Origin: Candidatus Poribacteria bacterium
GTDB lineage: Bacteria; Poribacteria; WGA-4E; JAJDTR01
Reading direction: 5' to 3'
DNA length: 39,433 nt
Assembly: GCA_028820655.1 (NCBI GenBank)
Contig: JAPPIK010000060.1
Location: 1 to 39,433, forward strand
The notes below the pieces were generated by a model that searched no databases, was not told the DNA's origin, and saw nothing but the letters and a program-made list of their open reading frames with translations. The position numbers and the translations under genes were made by a program. Positions 7,225-15,526 of this stretch are shown in pieces (the stretch's first letter is position 1; every line of letters starts with the position of its first letter).

Positions 7225-7770
7225 TTATGGGCTTACCGTCACCGGAATCGGCAGCGCCGCCGTGAAGTCGGCATGGCCCCCGTGCAACAGTTGGAGTTTG
7301 ATTCCGGTTTGTCCGGCTCGAAGTCCTATTACCTCAAAGGTGAGTTCTTCATCGTGGTGCTCTTCTTCGCCTTCGTCCTCGTCTTCGTGATCTTCGGGAA
7401 GGTGAATTTCAATAATCGACGAATCGTACTCGGAAAGCGCCAAGCCGAATCCCTCGTCCTCATCATGGCCTTGGTCATCATCTTCCTCCTCGCCGTGGTC
7501 ATCCTCGCCTACCAGAGCCTCAAAGGATATTTCATTGCTATCGTGATCTATGAACACGACGTGGACATCAAGTTCATCTCCGACCTTCAGGGAGATTCCG
7601 CCGGTTTCCGTCCCCTGGAATTGACGGTAGATCTCCTCGTCGTCAACCATGAGAATAAAACCATCGGCATCGGCGTGTATTATCTCGTCATCCTCGCCCT
7701 CTCCGCACGCGATTAGTAGCACGAAAAGAGCAAGTAGCAATACAGGTAGCATAAAAAGCTGCTTAATCAT
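7225..7770 (-). CDS. Acidic/His-rich lipoprotein, probable metal binding
   Basis: A 181-residue protein. The signal peptide ends LLIAC with the lipidated Cys at 22. A domain with DADGFILMVDDEEIYRQFQG and VGDELDVHVVFIDHD follows, then long Asp/Glu/His runs (GEEEDDDQGHDEDEG and PEDHEDEDEGEEEHHDEE), and the C-terminus is beta-rich. GGAGG sits five bases before the ATG, the strongest ribosome site of the locus. The domain resembles an uncharacterised lipoprotein family near metal genes in other phyla, but I cannot name it. A low-affinity reservoir or chaperone for zinc or a similar cation is inferred from the ligands. The start of this gene is duplicated as a pseudogene at 350-463. Confidence 0.7.
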   Translation of the reverse strand: MIKQLFMLPVLLLALFVLLIACGEGEDDEIIHADADGFILMVDDEEIYRQFQGTETGGISLKVGDELDVHVVFIDHDSNEISFEALVGEDDHGEEEDDDQGHDEDEGFGLALSEYDSSIIEIHLPEDHEDEDEGEEEHHDEELTFEVIGLRAGQTGIKLQLLHGGHADFTAALPIPVTVSP

Positions 7771-7923
7771 GTTTTCCTCCGGATAGAAATAGATTCTTTT
7801 CCCGGCTTAAAGACTGAAGTGAAAGTAGATGCAGTCAGACTATCATTAAGACAACCTAACATTTACCGGGAGATAGGTAGAATTAACTTGGGAAAATTCC
7901 AAAATTCAGATAATACTGGTGGA

Positions 7924-8226
7924 TTAAGCGGCGGAGGCTGGCGGGGCACGGCTACGGACATTGCTAACAACACCCTTGCACATAAAAGCCGGGACGTATA
8001 GGAAATGTACTGGAGTGCAATCCTCGACATTTTGAAACTCTTGAGCGCGGAGCGAAATGCCGATGTGATTCGCAATGAAAAAACAGGTGGAACAATCGTG
8101 CGATTCGGAATGGTCGTGCTCGTGATCGTGCACGATTCCGGCAAGGGCAACCGTTATCAGATAATAACAGATACCCGACGCAATCACACAGCCGGTAAGA
8201 TTGATGTAGATTCGATTGTTCCGCAA
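7924..8226 (-). CDS. Small His/Cys-rich membrane protein, copy 2 (TTG start)
   Basis: A 100-residue paralogue of the protein at 616-924. It has a hydrophobic segment (about 8-30), the ligand stretch HDHEHDHSESHDCSTC, a second hydrophobic part FFIANHIGISL, and the end RSRAPPASAA. The only in-frame start is TTG at 8226, because a TAA lies three codons upstream. The other copy has ATG at the same place, so this copy may be weakly translated. It precedes the acidic lipoprotein gene by 153 bases. That interval is also similar in the duplicated copy, which suggests a retained leader function. Family unknown. Confidence 0.55.
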   Translation of the reverse strand: MRNNRIYINLTGCVIASGICYYLITVALAGIVHDHEHDHSESHDCSTCFFIANHIGISLRAQEFQNVEDCTPVHFLYVPAFMCKGVVSNVRSRAPPASAA

Positions 8227-8410
8227 TGCCGTTTACCCGATAAGTAATGCACTGTTTCAGAATTAGGTATATTATTCTAGCACCAACAGACAAGCTTTGT
8301 CCAATTTATTGGATAGGGCTCACGCAACGCATTCATGGGTCCCCTGAAAAGGGGATTTAGGGGTTTAATATCAAAAACCTACCCTGTGTGCCAGATTTAC
8401 GTAAGTTTTG

Positions 8411-8426
8411 TTATGTTATAACATAA
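8411..8426. promoter_or_regulatory. Perfect 16-bp palindrome, candidate operator
   Basis: TTATGTTATAACATAA is a perfect palindrome about 185 bases upstream of the small membrane protein start. It contains TGTTATAACA, which resembles the half-sites of proteobacterial Zur boxes (TGTTATA-N-TATAACA), but the spacing is not that of a 7-1-7 Zur box. No Zur gene is in the window. Confidence 0.35.
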
Positions 8427-8546
8427 ATAATACAGAAGTCAAGTCAAAAATGGAATCTTCTAGGGCCATTTAATTCTCCCGTAACTTCGATCTCCCGGTC
8501 GAGGCTACGGCGGGGCAAGATGCCCTCCTACATGGAAATTCAAGGC

Positions 8547-8603
8547 AGTTACTTGCTGAAAGAATTATTCCGATAGGGATAATGGCACGCTCTCAAGTAA
8601 CAC
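8547..8603. repeat. Nested palindromic element P5
   Basis: Arms AGTTACTT and AAGTAAC enclose inner stem ATTATTCC/GGGATAAT with loop GATA; spacer GGCACGCTCTC as in P3. Confidence 0.7.
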
Positions 8604-8780
8604 TCGACATTGCACTCCTCTGGAGTGCAGACGCGGTGAGGAATCGCGCGTTCTATTGACATCTCACTCCTCTGGAGTGAAAACCAAACCACGAAGGAAC
8701 ACTTTTCACGACTAGTCATAGAGCGAAAAAGGAGTGTTACTTGCTGAAAAAATTATTCGGAAAGGGATAATGGCACGCCG
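8598..8780. repeat. 185-bp repeat unit, copy 2
   Basis: Same order of parts as 1046-1230 (CACTCGACATTGCACTCC, two hairpins, CACGAAGGAACACT, palindrome arm). Both hairpin loops here are TCT instead of GCT. Confidence 0.7.
8734..8779. repeat. Nested palindromic element P6 (right arm lost)
   Basis: GTGTTACTTGCTGAAA is followed by AATTATTCGG, loop, GGGATAATGGCACGC. One stem pair is lost and the distal arm is absent. Confidence 0.55.
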
Positions 8781-9091
8781 AAAACCTGCTAACAGAAATT
8801 GGCAAAAATCCGAAAACAGTGGTTGTCTCTTTTCGGAAAGATTGATGCTTGTCAAAACTGCAAAAGGTAACACATTTTAATTGATTGCGTAAGTCCTATT
8901 GGTACCAGAATTCGGACGATCCAAAGAATGAGATTGCGGTTTACGGGTAGTGGGAAAAATCCATCCGACAACCCTCTCAGGATTAGATTTGATTACCTTT
9001 GATGGCAGGTTTGAGTGCCTTGACAATCGGATGGCAATCGCTTATGCTAAATGCTATAGAATTCTATTACACGAAAGGACGGTACTGTATC

Positions 9092-9778
9092 GTGTATCGC
9101 CTGATTTCTGTTTTGATGTTCGTTTGTATGTTTGCAATCGTCAGTTTTTCGGTGCCAGAGGACAGCTATGCTGGTGAAGACGCCTCCGAAGAATCTCGCA
9201 TTCCGGGCTGGTTCCGAGTTGACACCGACGCTTTGGGAACGCATTTCCTGATTGGGGCAACCCATTCGGTAGGCGGCGTCGCGGTTGAGTCAAATATCTT
9301 CATTGACGATACTCTCGGAGAGTTTGACCTCGGTGTTTCCATACCCGCAGTCAAAAGCGATAGTTTCAGCCTCACACTATTACCCATGCTTGGCCTCGGG
9401 TTTGACTACAAAGCGCCGGATGGACCTTCCGCCGTCTTTCCACACCTGTTTGTGTTTCTAGCTGCGGGCAAATTCTTCTTCAAGTCGTGGACGATAGGAA
9501 CGCTCTATTCCGTATTCGATGATGAAAGGGACAACGAAGTCTACACACGCAATTACCTCACCTATTCCCTTAACAGGACTGTCGCGGTCGGACCGCAGTT
9601 TGAAACCGTCGTGGGATTAGGCGATGAGAGCATAGTATTCAGTCAGATTTTCGGTGCGCGGATCAATATCGGATACGGCGAAAATAACACTCTCGGAATC
9701 CTTGCCGGCTATGACACCAAGAAAACGGATGAGCAATCCGGGTTAACGGGACGGTTGAGTTTTACCCGCAGATGGTAG
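9092..9778 (+). CDS. Exported outer-membrane barrel-type protein
   Basis: Translation from GTG at 9092 gives a clean signal peptide (MYRLISVLMFVCMFAIVSFS followed by VPEDSYA) and a mature protein of about 200 residues. AAAGGA lies upstream at a rather long distance. Open frame extends up to 8999, with ATGs at 8999, 9002 and 9044. The mature sequence alternates hydrophobic and polar residues with many Gly and aromatics (LTLLPMLGLGFDY, AAGKFFFKSWTIGTLYSVF, RINIGYGENNTLGILAGYD). It ends GLTGRLSFTRRW, an aromatic C-terminus typical of outer-membrane beta-barrels. I do not recognise a specific family. It stands alone on the plus strand and converges on the propeller array. Confidence 0.6.
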   Translation: MYRLISVLMFVCMFAIVSFSVPEDSYAGEDASEESRIPGWFRVDTDALGTHFLIGATHSVGGVAVESNIFIDDTLGEFDLGVSIPAVKSDSFSLTLLPMLGLGFDYKAPDGPSAVFPHLFVFLAAGKFFFKSWTIGTLYSVFDDERDNEVYTRNYLTYSLNRTVAVGPQFETVVGLGDESIVFSQIFGARINIGYGENNTLGILAGYDTKKTDEQSGLTGRLSFTRRW

Positions 9779-9861
9779 TGTAATCCGTTCTCTTGATTTC
9801 CACGCCAGAGCAAACGGGAAGAAGCAGAATCCTGATGAAAGAACTCTTTTCAATCTCGACA

Positions 9862-11436
9862 CTATTTTGCAATCACCATCCGCCGCATCCCATCAAAGGT
9901 TGGAGTGGACAATTGATAGAAGTAGATTCCGCTTGAAACCCCCTCGCCCCGGCTATTGCGGCCACCCCAATAGGCGGCACGATCTGGCGTAGAATACTCA
10001 CCCGCAACTTTCTCACCCAGATCTAACCGCCGCATCAGTTGCCCTTGAACATCGTAGATGTGAAGCGAAACCTCGGCGTCGGCGCCCAACCGGTACGGAA
10101 TCCAAGTCTCCGGGTTAAACGGATTGGGAAAGTTTTGCAGCAAAGCTGTCCTCTTGACTCGAGCCAGTGTCGTAACCTTCAATCCAAACGGATCCACGGC
10201 AAACGGCGGGGTACCGAAATGCTCAATACTGCTGTAGACGTACGCGGCATGGCCATCACCGTTGGGCTTTCCGTCGTGGTTCAGAAATGGCCCACTATGG
10301 GAGGCGACGGCAACAGCGTTCTCGCTCATGGAGATTTCCGTGCCAAAGTGTATATCTTTGGCGCCATCCTCCGGTTCGACAGTAGCTTTTTGTTCCCACA
10401 CCCTGTCGGTGCGAACGAAAGAGAAAGCAGCCCCCGAACCTCTCGCCGGATCGTCATACCCGGGCGCTCCTACGATAACAATACCGCCGGTGGTGGCGAC
10501 GCCATATCCAAATTTCAGGTTTTTCTTTAATTTTTCAGGCACGAGTTTGGCTTGGAATTTCCACGATGCTCCGTCGAGCGCAAAAACATAGGCGGCTCCC
10601 GAATCCGTGCCGCCTTCAGAGTCACGAAACGGCGCTCCCACCACTAAGGTCTTTCCGCCCATGCTGACGGAACTTCCGAACCGGTCCGCTTTCGCGGCAT
10701 CGGCGGCCACCAGTTTGGCTTGTTCTGTCCACTGATCCCCCTTACGCACGAAAACGTAAGCCGCACCCGCAAACCTCGTGCCGCTATGGGTGTGTCCGTG
10801 CGCACCAACCACGGCGGTGTTTCCATGAATGAATACAGATTCGCCAAAGGTGTCTCCTCCCGCCAGATCCGACCCAACCAGCTTCGCCTGCTTCCTCCAC
10901 GCCACTCCCTCTCGGAAGAATATGTATGCGGATCCGGAGTCTCTACCCGCGTCATCGTCCCTTGGGACACCGACAATGGCAGTGTTCCTGTCAATCGCAA
11001 CCGAATATCCGAAATTGTCCGCATTAGTAGGATCATTCGCCCCCAGTTTCGCCCGCTGATCCCAGTTTTTTCCCTTCCGCACAAAGACAAAGGCTGAACC
11101 CGAGTTTTCTGCTCCGGCATCGTCATGAGGAACGCCGATGATCAGGCTGTCGCCGCTTGCGGCGACCGACCATCCGACACTGCCCCCAGGTCGAGGGGCT
11201 AGTTCCGCTTGTTTATCCCAGTTTTTTCCATCGAATGCAAAGACTGTCGCAATGTTTTGAGAAACTGATCCCACAATCACAGTGTTTTCGCTGATAGCAA
11301 CGGACAGTCGATCTCCGATGTCGTTGTCTTCGTCGGCAACCAGCTTGATTGCTTTTTGCGCCAGGGCGGTGTGTGTGAAGGTCCCCATTCCGAAGCCAAG
11401 GATTAGACCAATCAATATCAATTTAACGTGATTCAC
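9862..11436 (-). CDS. Secreted FG-GAP propeller protein with sorting tail, array member 1
   Basis: A 524-residue protein read from GTG at 11436, with TAGGAG six bases upstream. The signal peptide is about 26 residues (ending HTALA|QK). About seven FG-GAP-type blades follow, each with FG-xSVA, (A/I)VGxPxxDDxxxxxG(S/A)AY(I/V)F and Wxx(Q/K)AKL. The C-terminal 85 residues begin LLQNFPNPFNPETWIPYRL and end GMRRMVIAK, a FlgD/T9SS type A-like domain. The propeller is expected to be extracellular and may bind calcium, protein or glycan; the tail probably directs surface sorting. It lacks the PHEFASPxxAVIGA insert of members 2-7 and is closest to member 8 (shared SSIExFGTPPF(A/G)VDP). It is the last gene of the array in transcription order. 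Confidence 0.85.
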   Translation of the reverse strand: MNHVKLILIGLILGFGMGTFTHTALAQKAIKLVADEDNDIGDRLSVAISENTVIVGSVSQNIATVFAFDGKNWDKQAELAPRPGGSVGWSVAASGDSLIIGVPHDDAGAENSGSAFVFVRKGKNWDQRAKLGANDPTNADNFGYSVAIDRNTAIVGVPRDDDAGRDSGSAYIFFREGVAWRKQAKLVGSDLAGGDTFGESVFIHGNTAVVGAHGHTHSGTRFAGAAYVFVRKGDQWTEQAKLVAADAAKADRFGSSVSMGGKTLVVGAPFRDSEGGTDSGAAYVFALDGASWKFQAKLVPEKLKKNLKFGYGVATTGGIVIVGAPGYDDPARGSGAAFSFVRTDRVWEQKATVEPEDGAKDIHFGTEISMSENAVAVASHSGPFLNHDGKPNGDGHAAYVYSSIEHFGTPPFAVDPFGLKVTTLARVKRTALLQNFPNPFNPETWIPYRLGADAEVSLHIYDVQGQLMRRLDLGEKVAGEYSTPDRAAYWGGRNSRGEGVSSGIYFYQLSTPTFDGMRRMVIAK

Positions 11437-11546
11437 GGAAATCTCCTATTAGGTGTTTGTCAATATTTGGAAGATGCAGCGAATGTATGTTTTTGACCGC
11501 GAATAATTGGATGTATGGTGAGAAATCTGTGATTGCCCTCGATTCA

Positions 11547-11564
11547 ATGGTAGGTTGCTACCAT
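11547..11564. repeat. Hairpin in the gap between array members 1 and 2
   Basis: ATGGTAG-GTTG-CTACCAT is a perfect 7-bp stem. Some 70 bases on, the phrase CTCTATCGCCTTC followed by CTTCGTTCGGTTGATTCCCG echoes the phrase repeated in the island at 1.3-2.2 kb. The rest of this 278-base gap shows nothing else. Confidence 0.45.
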
Positions 11565-11714
11565 CCGGGTAGGATTCATCTTCCAGCAGCGGCAATCTGT
11601 GCGCGGCGGGCAAGGGGATCTCTATGGGAACTCTATCGCCTTCTCTCTTCGTTCGGTTGATTCCCGTCCACCGTACCGACAGTGTGTTTCGAAAAATTCC
11701 TTTACTATTTCATA

Positions 11715-13319
11715 CTATTTCACGATCGACATTCTCCGGGTGGCTTGGAACGAGCCGGCCCGCAATGTGTAATAATGGACGCCGCTCGACACCGTCTCCC
11801 CGAATAGGTTTCTACCGTCCCAATAGGCGGCTGCTTCTCGTGTCAGATAATCACCCGATCGCTGTATCCCGATATCCAAATCTCGCGTCAATCGTCCTTG
11901 AGCATCGTAGATGCGGATTCTGACATTGGCGTCGTTCGCCAAGCGGTACGGCAGCCAGGTTTCCGGGTTAAACGGATTGGGGAAGTTTTGAAACAGCGCC
12001 GTGCGCTTGACGTGTCCCAGCGTTGTGGCGCTCAAATCGGAAGCCTCGACGGCGTACGGCGGGGTGTCGAAATCTTTCACGCTATCGTACACGTACACCG
12101 CAACACCGTGGGCTGATTCGGGTCCGGCATTGCCCGCGTTATGCGAGGAAATTACGACGGTGTTCCCGCTCATCGAGACCGACTCCCCGTAGTTGATTTT
12201 TTGCTCCGCATCGTTAGGCAGGTTCTTTTCTCGTTCCTCCCAGCGACCGTTAACCCGCACGAAGGCATAGGCGGCTCCCGACCCGGGAGCGCCTTCCTCT
12301 CGAGTTTTGGCGCCAACGATGGCGATACTGCCGCTAACGGCAACATCGGACCCAAACTGATCGGCTTTTTTTGCGTCCTTGGGACCGAATTTTGCCTGTT
12401 GCCGCCATCCCGCACCGTCGCGGACGAACACGTAGGCGGCGCCAGAATCTTTTCCACGGTCAGAATCCGCTAACGGTGCCCCAACGATGATGGTGTTTCC
12501 GCCCATCGCCAGCGAACCCCCGAAATTGTCGCTCTTGGCAGCGTCGTCGGCTACGAGTTTGGCCTTTTGTATCCAGGTGTCCCCGTTCCGTTCAAATACG
12601 TAAGCCGCGCCGGTAAACCTAACCCCGCTATGCGTATGTTTCGGCGCCCCGACGACGACGGTGTTCCTATACACAAGAACGGCTGTCCCGAATGCGTCCG
12701 AGCGTTGTAGATCCGCAGGAGCGAGTTTAACCTGCTGTTTCCAAGCGGTCCCGTCCCGGACGAAGATATATGCCGAACCGGAGCCGCTGCCGGCGTCATC
12801 ATCGCCGGGCGACCCTATGACGGTGACGTCCCCTTCAATGGATACAGCATCTCCAAAACTGTCATTCGGCGCCACATCCGCGGCGACCAGCTTCGCCTGT
12901 TCGTTCCATTGATTGCGGTTGCGGGCAAAAATAAATGCGGCTCCGGCGAGCGACTCATCGGCTCCTGCCCTTGACGCTCCGATGACTGCATAATTGGGGC
13001 TGGCCAACTCATGAGGTCCGGTTAGATCGACCGCCACTCCGAAAGAGGGAATGGCTCTATTCATGTTTCCATGGACGGGCTTCACGGTAAGTTCAGCCTG
13101 CTCTTTCCACTTTGAGCCTCTCCCGACATAGATCCTTGCCATACCGAAACCCGCAGGTGCACCTACGATTATGGTGTCGCCGTTGACATCAGACGTTAGA
13201 CGGCCATTTCTTGTCCCCTCCTCAACGACAACCAGCTTGAATCCGGCGGCATTACCTATGGATGCAACCAAGACGAAGGATATCAGGCAAATGAGGATGG
13301 ATTGCAACATTTTTGTCAT
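11715..13319 (-). CDS. Secreted FG-GAP propeller protein with sorting tail, array member 2
   Basis: The start at 13319 (MTKMLQSILI) is chosen because AGGAGG lies nine bases upstream and a signal peptide follows at once (ending SIGNAA|GF). An upstream in-frame ATG at 13424 would bury that signal. The product is 534 residues. Blade 1 has the variant TSDVNGDTIIVGAPAGFG, the second blade carries the insert TGPHELASPNYAVIGASR, and five regular FG-GAP blades follow with DDDAGSGSGSAYIFV loops. The tail is LFQNFPNPFNPETWLPYRL to RRMSIVK. Closest to member 3 by blade wording. Presumed extracellular; ligand unknown. Confidence 0.85.
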   Translation of the reverse strand: MTKMLQSILICLISFVLVASIGNAAGFKLVVVEEGTRNGRLTSDVNGDTIIVGAPAGFGMARIYVGRGSKWKEQAELTVKPVHGNMNRAIPSFGVAVDLTGPHELASPNYAVIGASRAGADESLAGAAFIFARNRNQWNEQAKLVAADVAPNDSFGDAVSIEGDVTVIGSPGDDDAGSGSGSAYIFVRDGTAWKQQVKLAPADLQRSDAFGTAVLVYRNTVVVGAPKHTHSGVRFTGAAYVFERNGDTWIQKAKLVADDAAKSDNFGGSLAMGGNTIIVGAPLADSDRGKDSGAAYVFVRDGAGWRQQAKFGPKDAKKADQFGSDVAVSGSIAIVGAKTREEGAPGSGAAYAFVRVNGRWEEREKNLPNDAEQKINYGESVSMSGNTVVISSHNAGNAGPESAHGVAVYVYDSVKDFDTPPYAVEASDLSATTLGHVKRTALFQNFPNPFNPETWLPYRLANDANVRIRIYDAQGRLTRDLDIGIQRSGDYLTREAAAYWDGRNLFGETVSSGVHYYTLRAGSFQATRRMSIVK

Positions 13320-13526
13320 GCTGATAATCCTCCTATGTTGACACACGTTTTGAATAGCAGGCCGTTGATGGTCAGGAATAATCCATCCGGGCCGAGCAGG
13401 CAGGGAGCGTGCGGTGCAGTCCAATTTTCGGGTTCCCCGGATTCTTTATAGGATTTATGCAGACTGATGTCTGCTAATCTCTATCTCCCGGGACCTACTA
13501 TTGTGCTCAATGGTCACTCGCTCGAT

Positions 13527-15131
13527 CTATTTCGCAATGAGCATTCTTCGCGTGGCGCGAAATGTGTCCGCCTGTAAGCTGAAAAAATAGACGCCGCTTG
13601 AAACAGTTTGTCCGACCTCGTCTCGACCATCCCAATAGGCGGCGGCGTCTCGGCTTAGATAATCTCCCGCCTTTTGCACACCGAGATCGAGTTCTCTTAT
13701 CTGCTGCCCTCGGACATTGTATATGCGGAAGTTCACGGGAGCGTCAGCCGCCAATCGATATGGCAGCCAAGTTTCGGGGTTGAAGGGATTGGGGAAATTT
13801 TGAAGCAGTGCCGTACGCCTAACCTTTCCAAAGGTTGTCACCGCCAAACCGAACGGCTCGACCGAGTAGGGGATTGTGTCAAAATCATCTACGGCGCTAT
13901 AAATATGTACTGCTGCGCCTTTGCCCCATTCGGGTCCATCGTTCGGTGCATTATGAGCGGATACAATGACAGTGTTGTTGCTTATGGCGACCCAAGCGCC
14001 ATAGTTGATTTTCTGCCCGGGGTCATTGGGGGCGACTTTTTGTTTTTGCTCCCATACCCCGTTCGTACGCACAAATGAGTACGCGGCTCCCGAACCCGGT
14101 TCTTTTTCGTCGCGAGTTTTAGCGCCCACGATGATATTGTGTCCTTCAATAGCAACACTAAAACCGAACTGATCGGCTTTCTTCGAATCGGTGGAATTTA
14201 GTTTCGCCTCCTGTTTCCAACCGCCGCCGTCGCGAACGAAAACATAGGCGGCGCCGGCATCTTTTCCTCTTGCCGTGTCAGCCAATGGAGCACCTACAAC
14301 TACCGTCTCTCCGCTTATGGCGATTGAAGTACCGAAACCGTCGCTCTTATCCGCGTCTACAGCGCTGAGCGTACCGTCTTCCACCCACCTCTCACCGTCG
14401 CGCCGAAACACGAAGGCGACGCCGGTGAATCTGACGTTGTTATACGTTTGTTTGGGCGCTCCGACGATGATCGTATCCATCTGTACCAAGACAGAGGTTC
14501 CGAGGGCGGCTGATCTGTCCAAGTCCTTGGGTACGAGTTTCGCGGTTTCCCTCCATTTCAAACCTCTATATTCAAATACATAGGCCGAGCCCGATCCGCT
14601 CCCCGCATCGTCGTCGCCGGGTGCCCCAACGACTGCTATGTTTCTGTCGGCAGCCACCGCCCAGCCGAAATTGTCTTGTTCGGCGGTGTCTTTCCCGATA
14701 AGTTTCTCTTGCTGCTTCCATGTGTTACGATTGCGCTCAAAGACATAGGCTGAGCCGGATAAATCTCCCTTCTCATGATCCCTTGCCGCTCCGATAACCG
14801 CGATATCGGCACTAGCAAATTCATGGGGGGCGGTGAGGGCGACCGACCATCCGAATCCGGGGACGCCTTTGTTTTTGTCTCCGCCCCCTACCAATGCGGC
14901 GAGTTCTGCCTGCTCCTTCCATCTTTTTCCGCCGCCAACATAGATTTTCGCTAAACCAAACCCCTCGTGCACCCCGACAATCAGGGTATCACCGATAATG
15001 TCCGCGGTCATGTGGCTGTTTCTCGTGCCATCCACGGCAGCGATAAGTTTGAATTCGCCAGCATGACAAACCCCTGCCAACAACGCCGCAATCGCCAGAC
15101 CGGCACTTACACATCTTAGAGTTTTTTTCAT
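13527..15131 (-). CDS. Secreted FG-GAP propeller protein with sorting tail, array member 3
   Basis: A 534-residue protein with AGGAGGAG upstream of ATG and a short signal peptide (MKKTLRCVSAGLAIAALLAG, cleaved near CHAG|EF). Blade 2 contains the TAPHEFASADIAVIGAARDH insert. Regular blades carry APGDDDAGSGSGSAYVFEY, APKQTYNNVRFTG and APLADTARGKDAGAAYVF. The tail runs from LLQNFPNPFNPETWLPYRL to RRMLIAK. In the fourth blade the common THSG is replaced by TYNN, so ligand loops vary while the framework is kept. Separated from member 4 by 395 bases holding a MITE-like element. Confidence 0.85.
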   Translation of the reverse strand: MKKTLRCVSAGLAIAALLAGVCHAGEFKLIAAVDGTRNSHMTADIIGDTLIVGVHEGFGLAKIYVGGGKRWKEQAELAALVGGGDKNKGVPGFGWSVALTAPHEFASADIAVIGAARDHEKGDLSGSAYVFERNRNTWKQQEKLIGKDTAEQDNFGWAVAADRNIAVVGAPGDDDAGSGSGSAYVFEYRGLKWRETAKLVPKDLDRSAALGTSVLVQMDTIIVGAPKQTYNNVRFTGVAFVFRRDGERWVEDGTLSAVDADKSDGFGTSIAISGETVVVGAPLADTARGKDAGAAYVFVRDGGGWKQEAKLNSTDSKKADQFGFSVAIEGHNIIVGAKTRDEKEPGSGAAYSFVRTNGVWEQKQKVAPNDPGQKINYGAWVAISNNTVIVSAHNAPNDGPEWGKGAAVHIYSAVDDFDTIPYSVEPFGLAVTTFGKVRRTALLQNFPNPFNPETWLPYRLAADAPVNFRIYNVRGQQIRELDLGVQKAGDYLSRDAAAYWDGRDEVGQTVSSGVYFFSLQADTFRATRRMLIAK

Positions 15132-15219
15132 GACAATCTCCTCCTGATTTCAGAGCAACATCGCTGGTAAGAAAATCAGCGCCTTATTCTAAATCTTACA
15201 CAAGTTGGCGTTTTCATTA

Positions 15220-15360
15220 AGAGCCTGTTTGAAAAGTACGATTTGCGAGTAGCGCACTAAAAAATCTGCAGAATAGTGCTAGAAAGAAACCAAGTTTTCA
15301 AGAAAAAACTCGGTTTCGACACGCATGATTCTGCTCGAAATGACTTTTCAAACAGGTTCT
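15220..15360. mobile_element. 141-bp MITE-like element
   Basis: Terminal inverted repeats AGAGCCTGTTTGAAAAGT (15220-15237) and ACTTTTCAAACAGGTTCT (15343-15360) match at 17 of 18 positions. No coding frame lies between. The core has the GAAACC...GGTTTC hairpin (15286-15317) also seen at 7162-7193. The same terminal repeat starts at 39360. The flanks show at most a TA at each side, so the target duplication is uncertain. The transposase that would move it is not in this window. Confidence 0.7.
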
Positions 15361-15526
15361 ACGAAAAGAACACGCATGTAGAGTGATTCGTAATGCGTAA
15401 AACGTAAAAAAACCGTTTGCTTGTCGCGGGGAATCGAACCGACAAGGAAAGGACTCTTTATCGCACAGGGAGTCCTTCCGCAGTCGCTAATTTTCCCTTC
15501 GTTTGCTCCCTATTCAATCATTAGAT

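Larger units (their letters stand above)
8338..8790. repeat. Second palindrome-rich intergenic island
   Basis: The stretch between the small membrane protein and the barrel-type protein (8227-9091) holds no convincing gene. In it are a CCCCT-GAAA-AGGGG hairpin (8343-8356), a perfect 16-base palindrome (8411-8426), two nested palindromic elements (8547 and 8734) and two hairpins with TCT loops, GCACTCC/GGAGTGC (8612-8628) and TCACTCC/GGAGTGA (8664-8680). Confidence 0.65.

Noticed and set aside
15425-15455. tRNA-like GGTTCGATTCCCC within a CTTGTCG/CGACAAG hairpin
   Set aside because: The T-stem does not pair and no other tRNA arms surround it.
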